Counted from the first letter of the stretch, positions 1 to 9,948 are shown. The stretch is DNA of 64,000 bases from Bradyrhizobium sp. CCH5-F6 (GCF_001556045.1 NZ_LSIC01000083.1:20552-84551), one strand, 5' to 3'. The notes: generated from the letters alone by a model not told the origin. Program-made: numbers and translations.

Positions 1-2
1 AC

Positions 3-581
3 GAACGGCCCGTGGTGCGCGGTCCCGTCAACATCCATTCGGTGCTCGACCACGTGAAGCGGCTGGCGCAGTCGGGCTTTGCCCGCAACATCCGCTTCAT
101 CGAGGACTACGATCCCTCGCTGCCGCCGGTGCTGGCGAACCAGGATCAGCTCATTCAGGTGTTCCTCAACCTCGTGAAGAACGCCGCAGAGGCGCTGATC
201 GACGTGCCCGACGGCGAGATCCAGCTCACCACCGCGTTCCGTCCCGGCGTGCGCCTGTCAGTGCCCGGTCAAAAGTCCCGGGTATCCCTTCCGCTCGAAT
301 TCTGCGTGAAGGACAACGGACCCGGCGTGCCCGACGATCTTCTGCCCAACCTGTTCGATCCCTTCGTGACCACCAAGCAGACGGGCTCGGGTCTGGGCCT
401 CGCGCTGGTCGCCAAGATCGTCGGCGATCACGGGGGCATCATCGAATGCGAATCTCAGCCGCGCAAAACCACCTTCCGCGTGCTGATGCCGATGTATTCC
501 ACATCGGTGAAACATGCCGATCAAAGCAGTCGCGCCGACTCTGCCGGGAAGTCGTCGCCTGCGTCACAGGGGGCAAAATGA
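3..581 (+). CDS. ntrB: Nitrogen regulation sensor kinase NtrB, C-terminal part
   Basis: Only the ATP-binding half lies in the window; the frame is open to the left edge, so the PAS domain and phospho-accepting His are outside. The visible part has the HATPase N box ([10 protein letters not shown]) and G boxes (DNGPGVPDD, then GSGLGLALV) of a two-component histidine kinase. NtrB senses nitrogen status through PII proteins and phosphorylates NtrC. That identity is supported by ntrC starting 9 bases downstream. The last ~30 residues are a Ser/Ala-rich tail with no domain. The protein should be soluble and cytoplasmic. The first ATG/GTG codons inside the window are internal, not real starts. Confidence 0.93.
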   Translation, partial: ERPVVRGPVNIHSVLDHVKRLAQSGFARNIRFIEDYDPSLPPVLANQDQLIQVFLNLVKNAAEALIDVPDGEIQLTTAFRPGVRLSVPGQKSRVSLPLEFCVKDNGPGVPDDLLPNLFDPFVTTKQTGSGLGLALVAKIVGDHGGIIECESQPRKTTFRVLMPMYSTSVKHADQSSRADSAGKSSPASQGAK

Positions 582-590
582 GGATCAACA

Positions 591-2033
591 ATGCCCGCAG
601 GTAGCATTCTCGTAGCCGATGACGATACCGCCATCCGCACCGTTCTCAATCAGGCCCTGTCCCGCGCCGGTTACGAAGTGCGGCTGACCGGAAATGCCGC
701 AACGCTGTGGCGCTGGGTCAGCCAGGGCGAGGGCGATCTCGTCATCACCGACGTGGTGATGCCCGACGAGAACGCGTTCGACCTGCTGCCGCGGATCAAG
801 AAGATGCGGCCGAATCTGCCCGTCATCGTCATGAGCGCGCAGAACACATTCATGACGGCGATCCGCGCTTCCGAGCGCGGGGCTTACGAATATCTGCCGA
901 AGCCCTTCGACCTCAAGGAGCTGATCGCCATCGTCGGCCGCGCGCTCGCCGAACCGAAGGAGCGGACCTCGACGCCGGACGAAGATGCCGAGATGGAGGC
1001 GATCCCGCTGGTCGGCCGCTCGCCGGCGATGCAGGAAATCTACCGCGTGCTGGCGCGCCTGATGCAGACCGATCTCACCGTGATGATCACGGGCGAGTCC
1101 GGCACAGGCAAGGAGCTGGTGGCGCGGGCGCTGCACGACTACGGCAAGCGCCGGAACGGCCCGTTCGTCGCGGTCAACATGGCCGCGATCCCGCGCGACC
1201 TCATCGAGTCCGAATTGTTCGGCCACGAACGCGGCGCCTTCACCGGCGCCAACACCCGCGCCTCCGGCCGCTTCGAGCAGGCCGAGGGCGGCACGCTATT
1301 CCTGGATGAAATCGGCGACATGCCGATGGAGGCGCAGACCCGTCTGCTGCGCGTCTTGCAGCAGGGCGAGTACACCACCGTCGGCGGCCGCACGCCGATC
1401 AAGACCGACGTGCGCATCGTCGCGGCCTCCAACAAGGATCTGCGCGTGCTGATCCAGCAGGGCCTGTTCCGCGAAGATCTGTTCTTCCGGCTCAACGTCG
1501 TGCCGCTGCGGCTGCCGCCGTTGCGCGAGCGCATCGAGGACCTGCCGGATCTCGTGCGGCATTTCTTCACGCTGGCCGAGAAGGACGGCCTGCCGCCGAA
1601 GAAGCTGGATGCGCTGGCGCTGGAGCGGATGAAGCAGCACCGCTGGCCCGGCAACGTGCGCGAGCTCGAAAACCTCGCCCGGCGCCTTGCCGCGCTCTAT
1701 CCCCAGGACGTGATCACGGCGTCCGTCATCGACGGCGAGCTCGCGCCGCCCTCGGTCAGCCCGGGTGCCGCGGTCCAGCAGGGCGTCGACAACCTGGGCG
1801 GCGCGGTGGAGGCGTATCTGTCGTCGCACTTCCAGGGCTTTCCGAACGGCGTGCCGCCGCCCGGCCTCTATCACCGCATTCTCAAGGAGATCGAGGTGCC
1901 GCTGCTCACCGCAGCCCTTGCCGCCACCCGCGGCAACCAGATCCGCGCCGCCGACCTGCTCGGCCTCAACCGCAACACGCTGCGGAAGAAGATCCGGGAC
2001 CTCGACATCCAGGTCTATCGGAGCGGGGGCTAA
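591..2033 (+). CDS. ntrC: Nitrogen regulation response regulator NtrC
   Basis: Sigma-54-dependent activator of nitrogen assimilation genes, 480 residues, the usual length. Domain order: receiver with phospho-acceptor Asp54 (ITDVVMPDE); AAA+ domain with Walker A GESGTGKE; the sigma-54 contact loop GAFTGA in [15 protein letters not shown]; Walker B FLDEIGD; and a C-terminal Fis-type helix-turn-helix near [15 protein letters not shown]. The ATG lies nine bases after the ntrB stop with a GAGGA ribosome-binding sequence overlapping that stop, so the two are co-transcribed. All activation residues are present, in contrast to the ntrX product downstream. Confidence 0.97.
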   Translation: MPAGSILVADDDTAIRTVLNQALSRAGYEVRLTGNAATLWRWVSQGEGDLVITDVVMPDENAFDLLPRIKKMRPNLPVIVMSAQNTFMTAIRASERGAYEYLPKPFDLKELIAIVGRALAEPKERTSTPDEDAEMEAIPLVGRSPAMQEIYRVLARLMQTDLTVMITGESGTGKELVARALHDYGKRRNGPFVAVNMAAIPRDLIESELFGHERGAFTGANTRASGRFEQAEGGTLFLDEIGDMPMEAQTRLLRVLQQGEYTTVGGRTPIKTDVRIVAASNKDLRVLIQQGLFREDLFFRLNVVPLRLPPLRERIEDLPDLVRHFFTLAEKDGLPPKKLDALALERMKQHRWPGNVRELENLARRLAALYPQDVITASVIDGELAPPSVSPGAAVQQGVDNLGGAVEAYLSSHFQGFPNGVPPPGLYHRILKEIEVPLLTAALAATRGNQIRAADLLGLNRNTLRKKIRDLDIQVYRSGG

Positions 2034-2526
2034 ACTCTCGAAGCCGACGGTGGCTCAGCTCCCCCCTACCAAGGTGGAGCTGAGCCTGTCCGGATCGCGC
2101 TGGCCGTTATGGCTGACGCGGTGAGCAGAAGTCCGAATCGGATCGAAATGTTCCGCTCTCACATTCAAATTGATCATTCGGCCGCAACACGCGGCATCAT
2201 GTCTATCTGACGAGGCCGCCGGATGCCGGCACGACGCTGGCGACATTCGCCGGCGGCTGCTGCAGGCCAAGGCCGTTGACCAGGAGGTCGGCGGCAACGA
2301 TCAGCAGAAGAACGGCCGAGATCATTGTTGCGAGAAATATCCTGTCCATGCCGGGTCAAGCCGGAATGGCGGGAAACCGTTCCCGTCCACTAGGCATGTG
2401 GTTGTGGATGGCGTCCATGAGTGACAACCGAAGCGCCGCGGAATTGTCGCAATTCGGCAACAATGTGGTACGAATACATCAGTACCCGCCCATCGCGGGC
2501 CCGTTTTCAGCATCGCCATTGCCGGA
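2034..2526. other. ntrC-ntrY intergenic region
   Basis: A 493-base gap with no plus-strand ORF that looks like a protein. It must carry the promoter of the ntrY-ntrX operon, but I cannot pick out a convincing -35/-10 or sigma-54 (GG-N10-GC) pair. The minus strand holds one small membrane-protein-like ORF, listed separately. Confidence 0.6.
2203..2349 (-). CDS. Possible small membrane or secreted protein (48 aa)
   Basis: A short minus-strand ORF between two plus-strand genes. It starts with ATG and reads MDRIFLATMISAVLLLIVAA, then a 28-residue polar tail rich in Pro, Val and Ala. The profile is a charged start, about 17 hydrophobic residues and a short extracytoplasmic tail, typical of signal-anchored small proteins. 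No strong Shine-Dalgarno sequence precedes the ATG. I do not recognise a family. It may be a chance ORF, but the hydrophobic stretch and high-GC third positions make it worth listing. Confidence 0.35.
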   Translation of the reverse strand: MDRIFLATMISAVLLLIVAADLLVNGLGLQQPPANVASVVPASGGLVR

Positions 2527-4935
2527 ATGACCAGCGCAGACACCTCGGCCGCACACTTTGACACGACCCTAGCCGAAGAGCCCAAGCGCTGGTCGCTGCG
2601 GCGCTGGCTGGCGCCCGTTGCCGTCGCTCTGGCGCTGCTGTCGGCTCTCCTGACCTTCCTGGTCCTGACCGGCCTGACCAGGATCGAGCCGACGCCGGAG
2701 GTGGTCCGCTCGTTCTACCTGATCAACGCGGGCACCATCCTGCTCCTGGTCGGAATCATCATCCGCGAGCTCTGGCAGCTGATCCTGGCGCGGCGGCGGG
2801 GCAGGGCGGCAGCGCGCCTCCACGTCCAGATCGTCAGCCTGTTCTCGATCGTGGCGGTGCTGCCGGCGGTGCTGGTCGCCGTCGTCGCCAACGTCACCAT
2901 CGAGCGCGGCCTCGACCGCCTGTTCTCCGGCCCGACCAAGGAGGTGATCCAGAACTCGCTGACGATCGCCCGGGCCTATATGCAGGACCACGCACAGCTG
3001 ATCCGTGGCGACATCATCGGCATGGCCAACGACATCGCCCATGCCCGGCCGCTCTACGACCAGGACCGCCGCTCGTTTCGCGAGATGCTGACGGCGAGTG
3101 CCGCCTCGCGCAATTTGCCGGGCGCGATGATCATCGACAAGAACACCAACATCCTGGAATCCGCCGACACCGGCATGCGGCTGGCGTATTCGCCGCCCGC
3201 GCCGGACTTTCTCAGCAACGTCAACGAGAACGAGCCCGAGATCGCGGTCCTGCCGGACGCGAGCTTCGTCGCCGCGGTGATCCGCCTGCGCGCCTTCAAC
3301 GACACCTTCCTCTATGTTGCCCGCCCTCTCGATCCGAACGTCGTCCATCAGCTCAAGCAGACCGAGGTCAGCGTCGCCGAATACGCGCAGATCGAGTCGC
3401 GCCGGCTCGGCATCCAGGTCGCCTTCGCGCTGATGTTCGCGGTGATCGCGCTGACCATTCTGATGGCCTCGGTGCTGATCGGCCTCAACTTCGCCAATTC
3501 GCTGGTCTCGCCGATCCGGCGGCTGATGAACGCGGCGCAGACGGTCTCGACCGGAGATCTCCACGTCCAGGTGCCGGTACACCAGTCGGAAGGCGATCTC
3601 GCCCAGCTGGGCGAGACCTTCAACAAGATGACGCAGGAATTGCGCAGCCAGCGCGACGAACTCGTCAACGCCAGCGACCTCATCGACAGCCGCCGCCGTT
3701 TCATCGAGGCCGTGCTGTCTTCGGCGAGCGCCGGCATCATCGGCGTCGATGCCTCCGGCAGCGTCGGCATCCTCAACCGCTCCGCCGAGAAGCTGATCGG
3801 CCACTCCGAAGCGGAGACGCTCGGTCATCCGCTTTCCGAAGTGTTGCCCGAACTCGACGAGATGATGAAGACGGCGCGGGAAGGGACCCAGCGCCTGGTG
3901 CAGGGCCAGATCACGATCAACCGCGACGGACAGGAACGCAACCTGTCCGTTCGCGTCAGCGCCGAGAAGAACCAGCCGCACGACAGCCACATCATCACGC
4001 TCGACGACATCACCGAGCTGGTCTCGGCGCAGCGCACCTCGGCCTGGGGCGACGTGGCGCGCCGCATCGCGCACGAGATCAAGAACCCGCTGACGCCGAT
4101 CCAGCTCTCCGCCGAGCGCATCCGCCGCAAGTTCGGCAAGGACATCACCGAGGCCAAGGACAAGCAGATCTTCGACCAGTGCACCGACACCATCGTGCGT
4201 CAGGTCGACGACATCAGGCGCATGGTCGACGAGTTCTCGCGTTTCGCGCGGATGCCGAAGCCGGTGATGGAAGGCGAGGACGTCGCCGACACGGTGCGGC
4301 AGGCCGTCTTCCTGATGAAGGTCGCCCATCCCGAGATCGACATCGAGGCCGAGTTCAAGGACGATCCGCTCCGCGCGCAGTTCGACCGGCGGCTGATCTC
4401 GCAGGCGGTCACCAACATCGTCAAGAACGCCACCGAGGCAATCGAGCAGGTCCCCCCGGAGGAGCTCGGCAAAGGCCGCATCGACGTCGTGGTGTCACGC
4501 GAGGGCGACGACGTGCTGATCGATGTGATCGACAACGGCATCGGACTACCAAAGGTCGCGCGTTCGCGCTTGCTCGAGCCGTACGTCACCACGCGCGCCA
4601 AGGGCACCGGGTTGGGGCTGGCCATCGTCGGCCGCGTGCTGGAAGACCATGGCGGGCGGATCGAGCTGAAGGACGCCTCCGACTTCCGTGAAGGGCAGCG
4701 CGGTGCCTGGATGCGGATGCGCTTTGCCATCTCGGGGCAACCCGCGAAGTCCGAGGCGGCCGAGCAGGCGCCGGCGGCCAAGCAAGCGACCGGGACGACA
4801 TCCAAGCCCGAAACCGATCGAACGGCTGCGGAATCCGTCAAGAACCACGAAACAAAAGAGCCGGCCTCCGAAACCAAAGAGCCGGCTGAAAAGACAAATG
4901 ATTCAACGAAGATCGAAGCCTCAACAGGCAGCTGA
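2527..4935 (+). CDS. ntrY: Sensor histidine kinase NtrY
   Basis: Membrane-bound partner of NtrX, 802 residues, linked to nitrogen and redox control in alphaproteobacteria. The N-terminus has membrane segments near residues 25-48, 65-85 and 110-130. A large extracytoplasmic loop and a fourth segment (about 300-325) follow. Then come a HAMP linker, a PAS domain (about 385-490), the H box with His516 (RRIAHEIKNPLTPIQLSAE) and an HATPase domain (DNGIGLPK, GTGLGLAIV). The last ~55 residues are a low-complexity Lys/Glu/Thr/Ala tail. ntrX starts 17 bases after the stop, so the pair forms an operon. Confidence 0.96.
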   Translation: MTSADTSAAHFDTTLAEEPKRWSLRRWLAPVAVALALLSALLTFLVLTGLTRIEPTPEVVRSFYLINAGTILLLVGIIIRELWQLILARRRGRAAARLHVQIVSLFSIVAVLPAVLVAVVANVTIERGLDRLFSGPTKEVIQNSLTIARAYMQDHAQLIRGDIIGMANDIAHARPLYDQDRRSFREMLTASAASRNLPGAMIIDKNTNILESADTGMRLAYSPPAPDFLSNVNENEPEIAVLPDASFVAAVIRLRAFNDTFLYVARPLDPNVVHQLKQTEVSVAEYAQIESRRLGIQVAFALMFAVIALTILMASVLIGLNFANSLVSPIRRLMNAAQTVSTGDLHVQVPVHQSEGDLAQLGETFNKMTQELRSQRDELVNASDLIDSRRRFIEAVLSSASAGIIGVDASGSVGILNRSAEKLIGHSEAETLGHPLSEVLPELDEMMKTAREGTQRLVQGQITINRDGQERNLSVRVSAEKNQPHDSHIITLDDITELVSAQRTSAWGDVARRIAHEIKNPLTPIQLSAERIRRKFGKDITEAKDKQIFDQCTDTIVRQVDDIRRMVDEFSRFARMPKPVMEGEDVADTVRQAVFLMKVAHPEIDIEAEFKDDPLRAQFDRRLISQAVTNIVKNATEAIEQVPPEELGKGRIDVVVSREGDDVLIDVIDNGIGLPKVARSRLLEPYVTTRAKGTGLGLAIVGRVLEDHGGRIELKDASDFREGQRGAWMRMRFAISGQPAKSEAAEQAPAAKQATGTTSKPETDRTAAESVKNHETKEPASETKEPAEKTNDSTKIEASTGS

Positions 4936-4952
4936 CAAGGCAGGCGCGACCC

Positions 4953-6323
4953 ATGGCAAGTGAAATTCTGATTGTCGATGATGAGGCCGATATTCGGGAT
5001 CTCGTTGCGGGCATTCTCGAAGACGAGGGGTTCGTGACCCGGACGGCGCGCGACAGCGATACGGCGCTCGCCGAGATCGCCAATCGCCGGCCGCATCTGG
5101 TGTTTCTCGACATCTGGCTGCAAGGCTCCAAGCTCGACGGCTTGCAGCTGCTGGAGCAGGTGAAGAAGGACAATGCCGATCTGCCGGTCGTGATGATCTC
5201 CGGCCACGGCAACATCGAGACCGCGGTCGCGGCGATCAAGCGCGGCGCCTACGACTTCATCGAGAAGCCGTTCAAGGCCGATCGCCTGATCCTGGTTGCG
5301 AATCGTGCCCTGGAGAACTCGCGGCTCAAGCGGGAGGTGAAGGAGCTGAAGCAGCTCGCGCCGAGCGCCAGCCAGCTCGTCGGCCGCTCGCCCAGCATGA
5401 ACCAGCTGCGCCAGACCATCGAGCGCGCGGCCAAGGCCAACAGCCGCATCCTGATCGTCGGTCCCGCCGGCGCCGGCAAGGAATTGACCGCGCGCACGCT
5501 GCATACGGCCTCGGGCCGCGCCGACGGTCCCTTCGTCGTCATCAATGCCGCCGCGATCACGCCCGAGCGGATGGAGCATGAGCTGTTCGGCATCGAGCAG
5601 TCCAACGGCGAGCAGCCGCGCAAGCCCGGCGCGCTCGAGGAGGCCCATGGCGGCACGCTGTTCATCGACGAGATCGCGGACATGCCGCGCGAGACCCAGA
5701 ACAAGATTCTGCGGGTGCTGGTCGAGCAGTCGTTCCAGCGCGTCGGCGGCACCGCCAAGGTGCAGGTCGACGTGCGCATCATCTCCTCGACCGCGCGCAA
5801 TCTCGAAGAGGAGATCGCGGCCGGCCGTTTCCGCGAGGACCTCTATCATCGGCTCTCGGTGGTGCCGATCCGCGTGCCGGCGCTGTCGGAGCGACGCGAA
5901 GACATTCCGGAGCTGATCGACTACTTCATGGAGCAGATCTCGGCCGGCAGCGGCCTGCCCAAGCGCCAGATCGGTCAGGACGCGATGGCCGTGCTGCAAT
6001 CCCACGTCTGGCCGGGCAACGTGCGACAGCTCCGCAACAACGTCGAGAGGGTCATGATTCTGGCGGCCGGAGGGCCCGAGGTCATCATCACGGCCGACAT
6101 GTTGCCGCAGGACGTCGGCTCCATGGTGCCGGCGATGCCGACCAGCAACAACGGTGAGCACATCATGGGCCTGCCGCTGCGCGAAGCACGCGAGGTGTTC
6201 GAGCGCGACTATTTGATTGCGCAGATCAGCCGTTTCTCGGGAAATATTTCTCGCACGGCCGAGTTTGTTGGCATGGAACGTTCGGCGCTGCATCGGAAGC
6301 TGAAGGCCCTTGGCGTCGGCTGA
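4953..6323 (+). CDS. ntrX: Response regulator NtrX
   Basis: 456 residues: receiver domain with Asp53 (FLDIWLQGSK), AAA+ ATPase-like domain, and a Fis-type HTH at the end (FVGMERSALHRKLKALGV). The Walker A is the variant GPAGAGKE. The GAFTGA loop that NtrC uses to touch sigma-54 is absent: where NtrC has [10 protein letters not shown] this protein has a GIEQSNGEQPRKPG-type stretch. This is known for alphaproteobacterial NtrX and implies DNA-binding control without classical sigma-54 activation. It is expected to be phosphorylated by NtrY, encoded just upstream. Confidence 0.96.
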   Translation: MASEILIVDDEADIRDLVAGILEDEGFVTRTARDSDTALAEIANRRPHLVFLDIWLQGSKLDGLQLLEQVKKDNADLPVVMISGHGNIETAVAAIKRGAYDFIEKPFKADRLILVANRALENSRLKREVKELKQLAPSASQLVGRSPSMNQLRQTIERAAKANSRILIVGPAGAGKELTARTLHTASGRADGPFVVINAAAITPERMEHELFGIEQSNGEQPRKPGALEEAHGGTLFIDEIADMPRETQNKILRVLVEQSFQRVGGTAKVQVDVRIISSTARNLEEEIAAGRFREDLYHRLSVVPIRVPALSERREDIPELIDYFMEQISAGSGLPKRQIGQDAMAVLQSHVWPGNVRQLRNNVERVMILAAGGPEVIITADMLPQDVGSMVPAMPTSNNGEHIMGLPLREAREVFERDYLIAQISRFSGNISRTAEFVGMERSALHRKLKALGVG

Positions 6324-6359
6324 CATGGCCGCGCGCGGTCGGACATCAGGAATCAGCGA

Positions 6360-6387
6360 GGAAAATCATCGATTTCCGTAGTTTTTC
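6360..6387 (+). terminator. Weak terminator-like hairpin after ntrX
   Basis: GGAAA (6360-6364) can pair with TTTCC (6373-6377), and a short T run (GTTTTTC, 6381-6387) follows. The stem is short, so this is at best a weak factor-independent stop between ntrX and hfq. Confidence 0.25.
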
Positions 6388-6421
6388 GGGGCCATCGGCA
6401 GGGGCTGCCGCGTGAAGCGGC

Positions 6422-6450
6422 TTGCCTAAAGGGTCCACCTGTCCTCTAAT
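6422..6450 (+). promoter_or_regulatory. Candidate hfq promoter
   Basis: TTGCCT (6422-6427) and TCTAAT (6445-6450) are separated by 17 bases, a plausible housekeeping-sigma -35/-10 pair about 120 bases upstream of hfq. The leader that follows is A-rich just before the start codon, as is common for hfq. The call rests on motif spacing only. Confidence 0.35.
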
Positions 6451-6570
6451 TGCAGTGCTGTTCCTTCCGAGGGGGATCTCATGAGGGACGGCAACCGGAA
6501 GAGGCCCCGCTATTCACAAAGAGGGCCGCAACCGGCGCAATAAAAAGAAACTCAAAGCGAGAAAAAAACA

Positions 6571-6819
6571 ATGGCGGCAGACCGCGCACAAAACCTGCAG
6601 GACACCTTCCTTAATCACGTTCGCAAAACCAAGACGCCACTGACGATCTTTCTGGTCAACGGAGTGAAGCTCCAGGGCATCGTGACCTGGTTCGACAATT
6701 TCTGTTTGCTGCTTCGGCGCGACGGTCACTCGCAGCTCGTCTACAAGCATGCGATCTCGACCATCATGCCGGGCGCTCCGATTCAGCTGTTCGAAGGCGG
6801 CGAGGACCAGCCGGCTTGA
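6571..6819 (+). CDS. hfq: RNA chaperone Hfq
   Basis: 82-residue Sm-like protein that forms a hexameric ring and pairs small RNAs with mRNAs. The Sm1 region ([20 protein letters not shown]) and the Sm2 signature YKHAIST are intact. The alphaproteobacterial form lacks the long disordered C-terminus of E. coli Hfq, as here. Its place between ntrX and hflX is the normal order in the group; hflX begins 11 bases after the stop, so the two are probably co-transcribed. The ATG follows an A-rich stretch with a GCGAG ribosome-binding sequence. Confidence 0.98.
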   Translation: MAADRAQNLQDTFLNHVRKTKTPLTIFLVNGVKLQGIVTWFDNFCLLLRRDGHSQLVYKHAISTIMPGAPIQLFEGGEDQPA

Positions 6820-6830
6820 GAGTGATCTGA

Positions 6831-8210
6831 TTGGAACCCCGGAACTTCGGCGGGGATGCCGACCGTCCGCGGTCGGCAGGGGCACATACGGGGCGGGTGC
6901 TGGTCATCGGCCCCTATTTGCGAGTGCGCGCAGGTAATGCCGACGCGCAATCGGAAAGCCATGTCCTGCGCGACGCGGAGGCCCGGCTCGACGAGGCCGC
7001 GGGCCTCGCGCGTGCGATCGATCTCGTCATTGCCGACGCCATCATCGCTCCGGTCGGCCAGATCCGGCCGGCGACCTATATCGGCAAGGGCAAGGTCGAG
7101 GAGATCTCCGGGCTGATCAAGAGTCTGGAGGTCGAGCTCGTGGTGATGGATTGCGCGCTGTCGCCGATCCAGCAGCGCAACCTCGAGAAGGAATGGCAGG
7201 CCAAGGTGCTCGACCGCACCGGGCTCATTCTGGAGATCTTCGGCCGCCGCGCCAAGACCAGGGAGGGCTCGCTCCAGGTCGAGCTCGCGCATCTCAACTA
7301 CCAGCGCTCGCGCCTGGTCCGCTCATGGACCCATCTCGAACGCCAGCGCGGCGGTTTCGGCTTCATGGGCGGTCCCGGCGAGACGCAGATCGAGGCGGAC
7401 CGCCGCCTGATTCAGGAACGCATCTCCAAGCTCGAGAGCGAGCTGAAAAAGGTGCAGGCGACGCGGCGTCTGCATCGCGCCGGCCGCCAGCGCGTGCCGT
7501 ACCGCGTCGTCGCACTGGTGGGCTACACCAACGCCGGCAAGTCGACGCTGTTCAACCGCCTGACGCGCGCCGACGTGCAGGCCGCCGACATGCTGTTCGC
7601 GACGCTCGACCCCACCTTGCGCGCGCTCACTTTGCCGCATGGCGGCAAGGCGATGCTGTCGGACACCGTCGGCTTCATCTCCAATCTTCCGACCCAGCTC
7701 GTCGCCGCCTTCCGTGCCACGCTGGAGGAGGTGCTGGAGGCGGACGTCATCCTGCATGTCCGCGACATCTCCCATGAAGACGCCGAGGCGCAGCAGAGCG
7801 ATGTCGACGCGGTGCTGCGCCAGCTCGGCATCAACCCCGATGACAGCGGCCGGATCATCGAAGTCTGGAACAAGATCGATCGCTTCGACGCCGAGCAGCG
7901 TGAAGAGCTTCTGAACATCGCTGCACGCAGGCCGGCAGATCATCCGGCGATGCTGGTCTCGGCCGTATCAGGGGAGGGCATCGACGCACTGCTCGCCGCG
8001 ATCGAGGAACGCCTCGCCGCCAAGCGCACCACGCTCGATCTCTCCATCGACGCCTCGGACGGCGCCGGCATCAGCTGGCTGCACCGCAACGCCGAGGTGC
8101 TGTCGAAGGAGCTGCACGACGGTCGCTTCGACATGACGGTGCGGGTGGACGAGACCAAGCGGGATATCGTGGTGAACAGGTTCGACGCCGTGCCGCATCA
8201 CGCCACATAA
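6831..8210 (+). CDS. hflX: Ribosome-associated GTPase HflX
   Basis: 459-residue GTPase that binds the 50S subunit and helps split stalled ribosomes. The N-terminal HflX domain has a helical linker (about 165-205). The G domain has G1 GYTNAGKST, G3 DTVGFISNLP and the NKxD motif in WNKID. The chosen start is TTG at 6831, because the reading frame upstream runs into the hfq stop and no ATG is well placed; a GTG near 6898 is an alternative that would cut about 22 poorly conserved residues. hfq-hflX linkage is standard. Confidence 0.95.
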   Translation: MEPRNFGGDADRPRSAGAHTGRVLVIGPYLRVRAGNADAQSESHVLRDAEARLDEAAGLARAIDLVIADAIIAPVGQIRPATYIGKGKVEEISGLIKSLEVELVVMDCALSPIQQRNLEKEWQAKVLDRTGLILEIFGRRAKTREGSLQVELAHLNYQRSRLVRSWTHLERQRGGFGFMGGPGETQIEADRRLIQERISKLESELKKVQATRRLHRAGRQRVPYRVVALVGYTNAGKSTLFNRLTRADVQAADMLFATLDPTLRALTLPHGGKAMLSDTVGFISNLPTQLVAAFRATLEEVLEADVILHVRDISHEDAEAQQSDVDAVLRQLGINPDDSGRIIEVWNKIDRFDAEQREELLNIAARRPADHPAMLVSAVSGEGIDALLAAIEERLAAKRTTLDLSIDASDGAGISWLHRNAEVLSKELHDGRFDMTVRVDETKRDIVVNRFDAVPHHAT

Positions 8211-8234
8211 CCGGCGTGTACTGGCGAACGCCGG
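8211..8234. terminator. Hairpin between convergent hflX and mazG
   Basis: CCGGCGT (8211-8217) and ACGCCGG (8228-8234) form a 7-bp stem with a 10-base loop directly after the hflX stop and before the mazG stop on the other strand. It could end transcription from both sides. There is no clear T run. Confidence 0.45.
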
Positions 8235-8247
8235 GACGACAGCGGAG

Positions 8248-9102
8248 TTACCGGCGCATGTCGTTGCCTCTCTCTGACGCCTTCGTCTCCTCACCCTTCG
8301 CCGCATTCCACAACGCATCCATCTCAGCCAGCGACGCGTCCTCCAGCGTGCGGCCCTGAGCCTGCAGCGCCCGCTCGATATAGGCGAAGCGACGCTCGAA
8401 CTTCGCGTTGGTCGCGCGCAGTGCGGCTTCCGGATCGGCATCGACGTGGCGGGCGAGGTTGACGAGGGCGAACATCAGGTCGCCGGTTTCCTCGGTCAGC
8501 TCCTGCTTATCGTTGCGGTCAAGTGCGGCCTCGATCTCGTCGGCTTCCTCGCGGATCTTTTGCAAGACCGCGCGCGGGTCGTTCCAGTCGAAGCCGACGG
8601 TGGAAGCCTTGCGCTGGAGCTCCATGGCGCGGGTCAAAGCGGGTTGGCCGGCCTTGACGCCCGACAGCAGCGATTTGTGCGACGGGGCATCCTCCGGCGG
8701 CCGGCGCGCGGCGCGCTCGGCTTTTTCCTCGGCCTTGATGCGATCCCAGACCTCCTTGACATGGGAGGAGGCGAGATTGCCGTTCTTGTCGGCGAAGACA
8801 TGAGGATGGCGGCGGATCATCTTGCCGGTGATGCCCTCGACGACGTCACCAAAGTCGAACGCGTTCTGCTCCGAGGCCATCTGGGCGTGGTACACGACCT
8901 GGAGCAGGAGATCGCCGAGCTCCTCGCGCAGATCGTCGAGATCGCCGCGGGCGATGGCGTCCACCACCTCATAGGCCTCTTCGATCGTGTAGGGCGCGAT
9001 CGTCGCAAAATCCTGCTCGAGGTCCCAGGGGCAGCCGGTCACCGGCGTTCGCAGCGCTGCCATGATCTCGATCAGGCGGGAAATGTCGCGGGAAGGGGTC
9101 AT
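8248..9102 (-). CDS. mazG: Nucleoside triphosphate pyrophosphohydrolase MazG
   Basis: 284 residues from the ATG at 9102 ([18 protein letters not shown]), close to the 263 of E. coli MazG. It hydrolyses NTPs to NMP plus pyrophosphate, clearing abnormal nucleotides. Two MazG domains are visible: the first has CPWDLEQ and the metal-binding acidic pattern EEAYE...DDLREELGD; the second has [10 protein letters not shown]...[11 protein letters not shown]. The frame stays open upstream to 9450 but that extension overlaps queC and is not protein-like. It is divergent from queC across 126 bases. Confidence 0.95.
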   Translation of the reverse strand: MTPSRDISRLIEIMAALRTPVTGCPWDLEQDFATIAPYTIEEAYEVVDAIARGDLDDLREELGDLLLQVVYHAQMASEQNAFDFGDVVEGITGKMIRRHPHVFADKNGNLASSHVKEVWDRIKAEEKAERAARRPPEDAPSHKSLLSGVKAGQPALTRAMELQRKASTVGFDWNDPRAVLQKIREEADEIEAALDRNDKQELTEETGDLMFALVNLARHVDADPEAALRATNAKFERRFAYIERALQAQGRTLEDASLAEMDALWNAAKGEETKASERGNDMRR

Positions 9103-9228
9103 TGCGGGGCAGGCTCCTGGGTCGGCAACCTTATGCCAAAACCGGGCCGGCGGTCCCAGCCTGCTGCGGCGGAACAGTCCGATTTCCACCGATTGGCGAG
9201 CAGGTCGCGCAGTGCTAAAGCGCGCACC

Positions 9229-9942
9229 ATGAGTGACGCATTTTCCTCCGAGACCGCACTGGTGCTGTTCTCCGGCGGCCAGGATTCCACCACCTGCCTG
9301 GCCTGGGCGCTCAGCCGCTTTGGCCGCGTCGAGACGCTGGGGTTCGACTACGGCCAACGCCACGCCATCGAGCTCGCCTGCCGCGAGCGGTTGTTCGACG
9401 GCATCAAGAGCCTGCATGCGGATTGGACCGCACGGCTCGGCGAGAGCCACACGCTATCGATCCCGACGCTCGCGGCCGTCTCCGAGACGGCGCTGACACG
9501 CGACGTCGCGATCGCGATGGGGGCCGATGGCCTGCCCAATACGTTCGTGCCCGGCCGCAACCTCGTGTTCCTGACCTTCGCCGCGGCACTGGCCTATCGA
9601 CGCGGGATCAGCCACATCGTCGGCGGCATGTGCGAGACCGACTATTCCGGCTATCCCGATTGCCGGGACGAGACCATCCGCGCCATGCAGGCCGCGCTCT
9701 CGCTCGGCATGGCCAGAAAGTTCGAGCTGCACACGCCCTTGATGTGGATCGACAAGGCTGCGACCTGGAAACTCGCGCATGACCTCGGCGGCGAGGGGCT
9801 CGTCGATCTCATCCGCGAGCACTCGCACACCTGCTATCTCGGTGAACGCGGGGCGCAGCACGATTGGGGCCATGGCTGCGGCGAGTGCCCGGCGTGCACC
9901 CTGCGGGCGAAGGGGTGGGCGGAGTATGTGGCGCAAAGGTAG
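9229..9942 (+). CDS. queC: 7-cyano-7-deazaguanine synthase QueC
   Basis: 237-residue ATP-dependent enzyme making preQ0 from carboxydeazaguanine in the queuosine tRNA-modification pathway. The PP-loop SGGQDSTT is near the N-terminus, and the zinc-binding cysteines near the C-terminus read CYLG...CGECPAC. The start is the ATG at 9229 ([17 protein letters not shown]). The frame is open far upstream, but that part lies opposite mazG and lacks family features. No other queuosine gene is next to it. The stop lies 6 bases from the end of the receptor gene on the other strand. Confidence 0.96.
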   Translation: MSDAFSSETALVLFSGGQDSTTCLAWALSRFGRVETLGFDYGQRHAIELACRERLFDGIKSLHADWTARLGESHTLSIPTLAAVSETALTRDVAIAMGADGLPNTFVPGRNLVFLTFAAALAYRRGISHIVGGMCETDYSGYPDCRDETIRAMQAALSLGMARKFELHTPLMWIDKAATWKLAHDLGGEGLVDLIREHSHTCYLGERGAQHDWGHGCGECPACTLRAKGWAEYVAQR

Positions 9943-9948
9943 CGGCCG

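Noticed and set aside
4200..6326. 708-residue open frame antisense to ntrX
   Set aside because: A mirror of high-GC codons; rich in Arg, His, Asp and Gln without domains, while ntrX on the other strand has complete motifs.
9103..9228. preQ1 riboswitch before queC
   Set aside because: There is a GTGCTAAAGC-like string but no preQ1 hairpin-plus-A-rich-tail arrangement.
9229..9231. Extended QueC starting near 8446
   Set aside because: The extra 260 residues lie opposite mazG and lack the family pattern; the ATG at 9229 gives the normal length.
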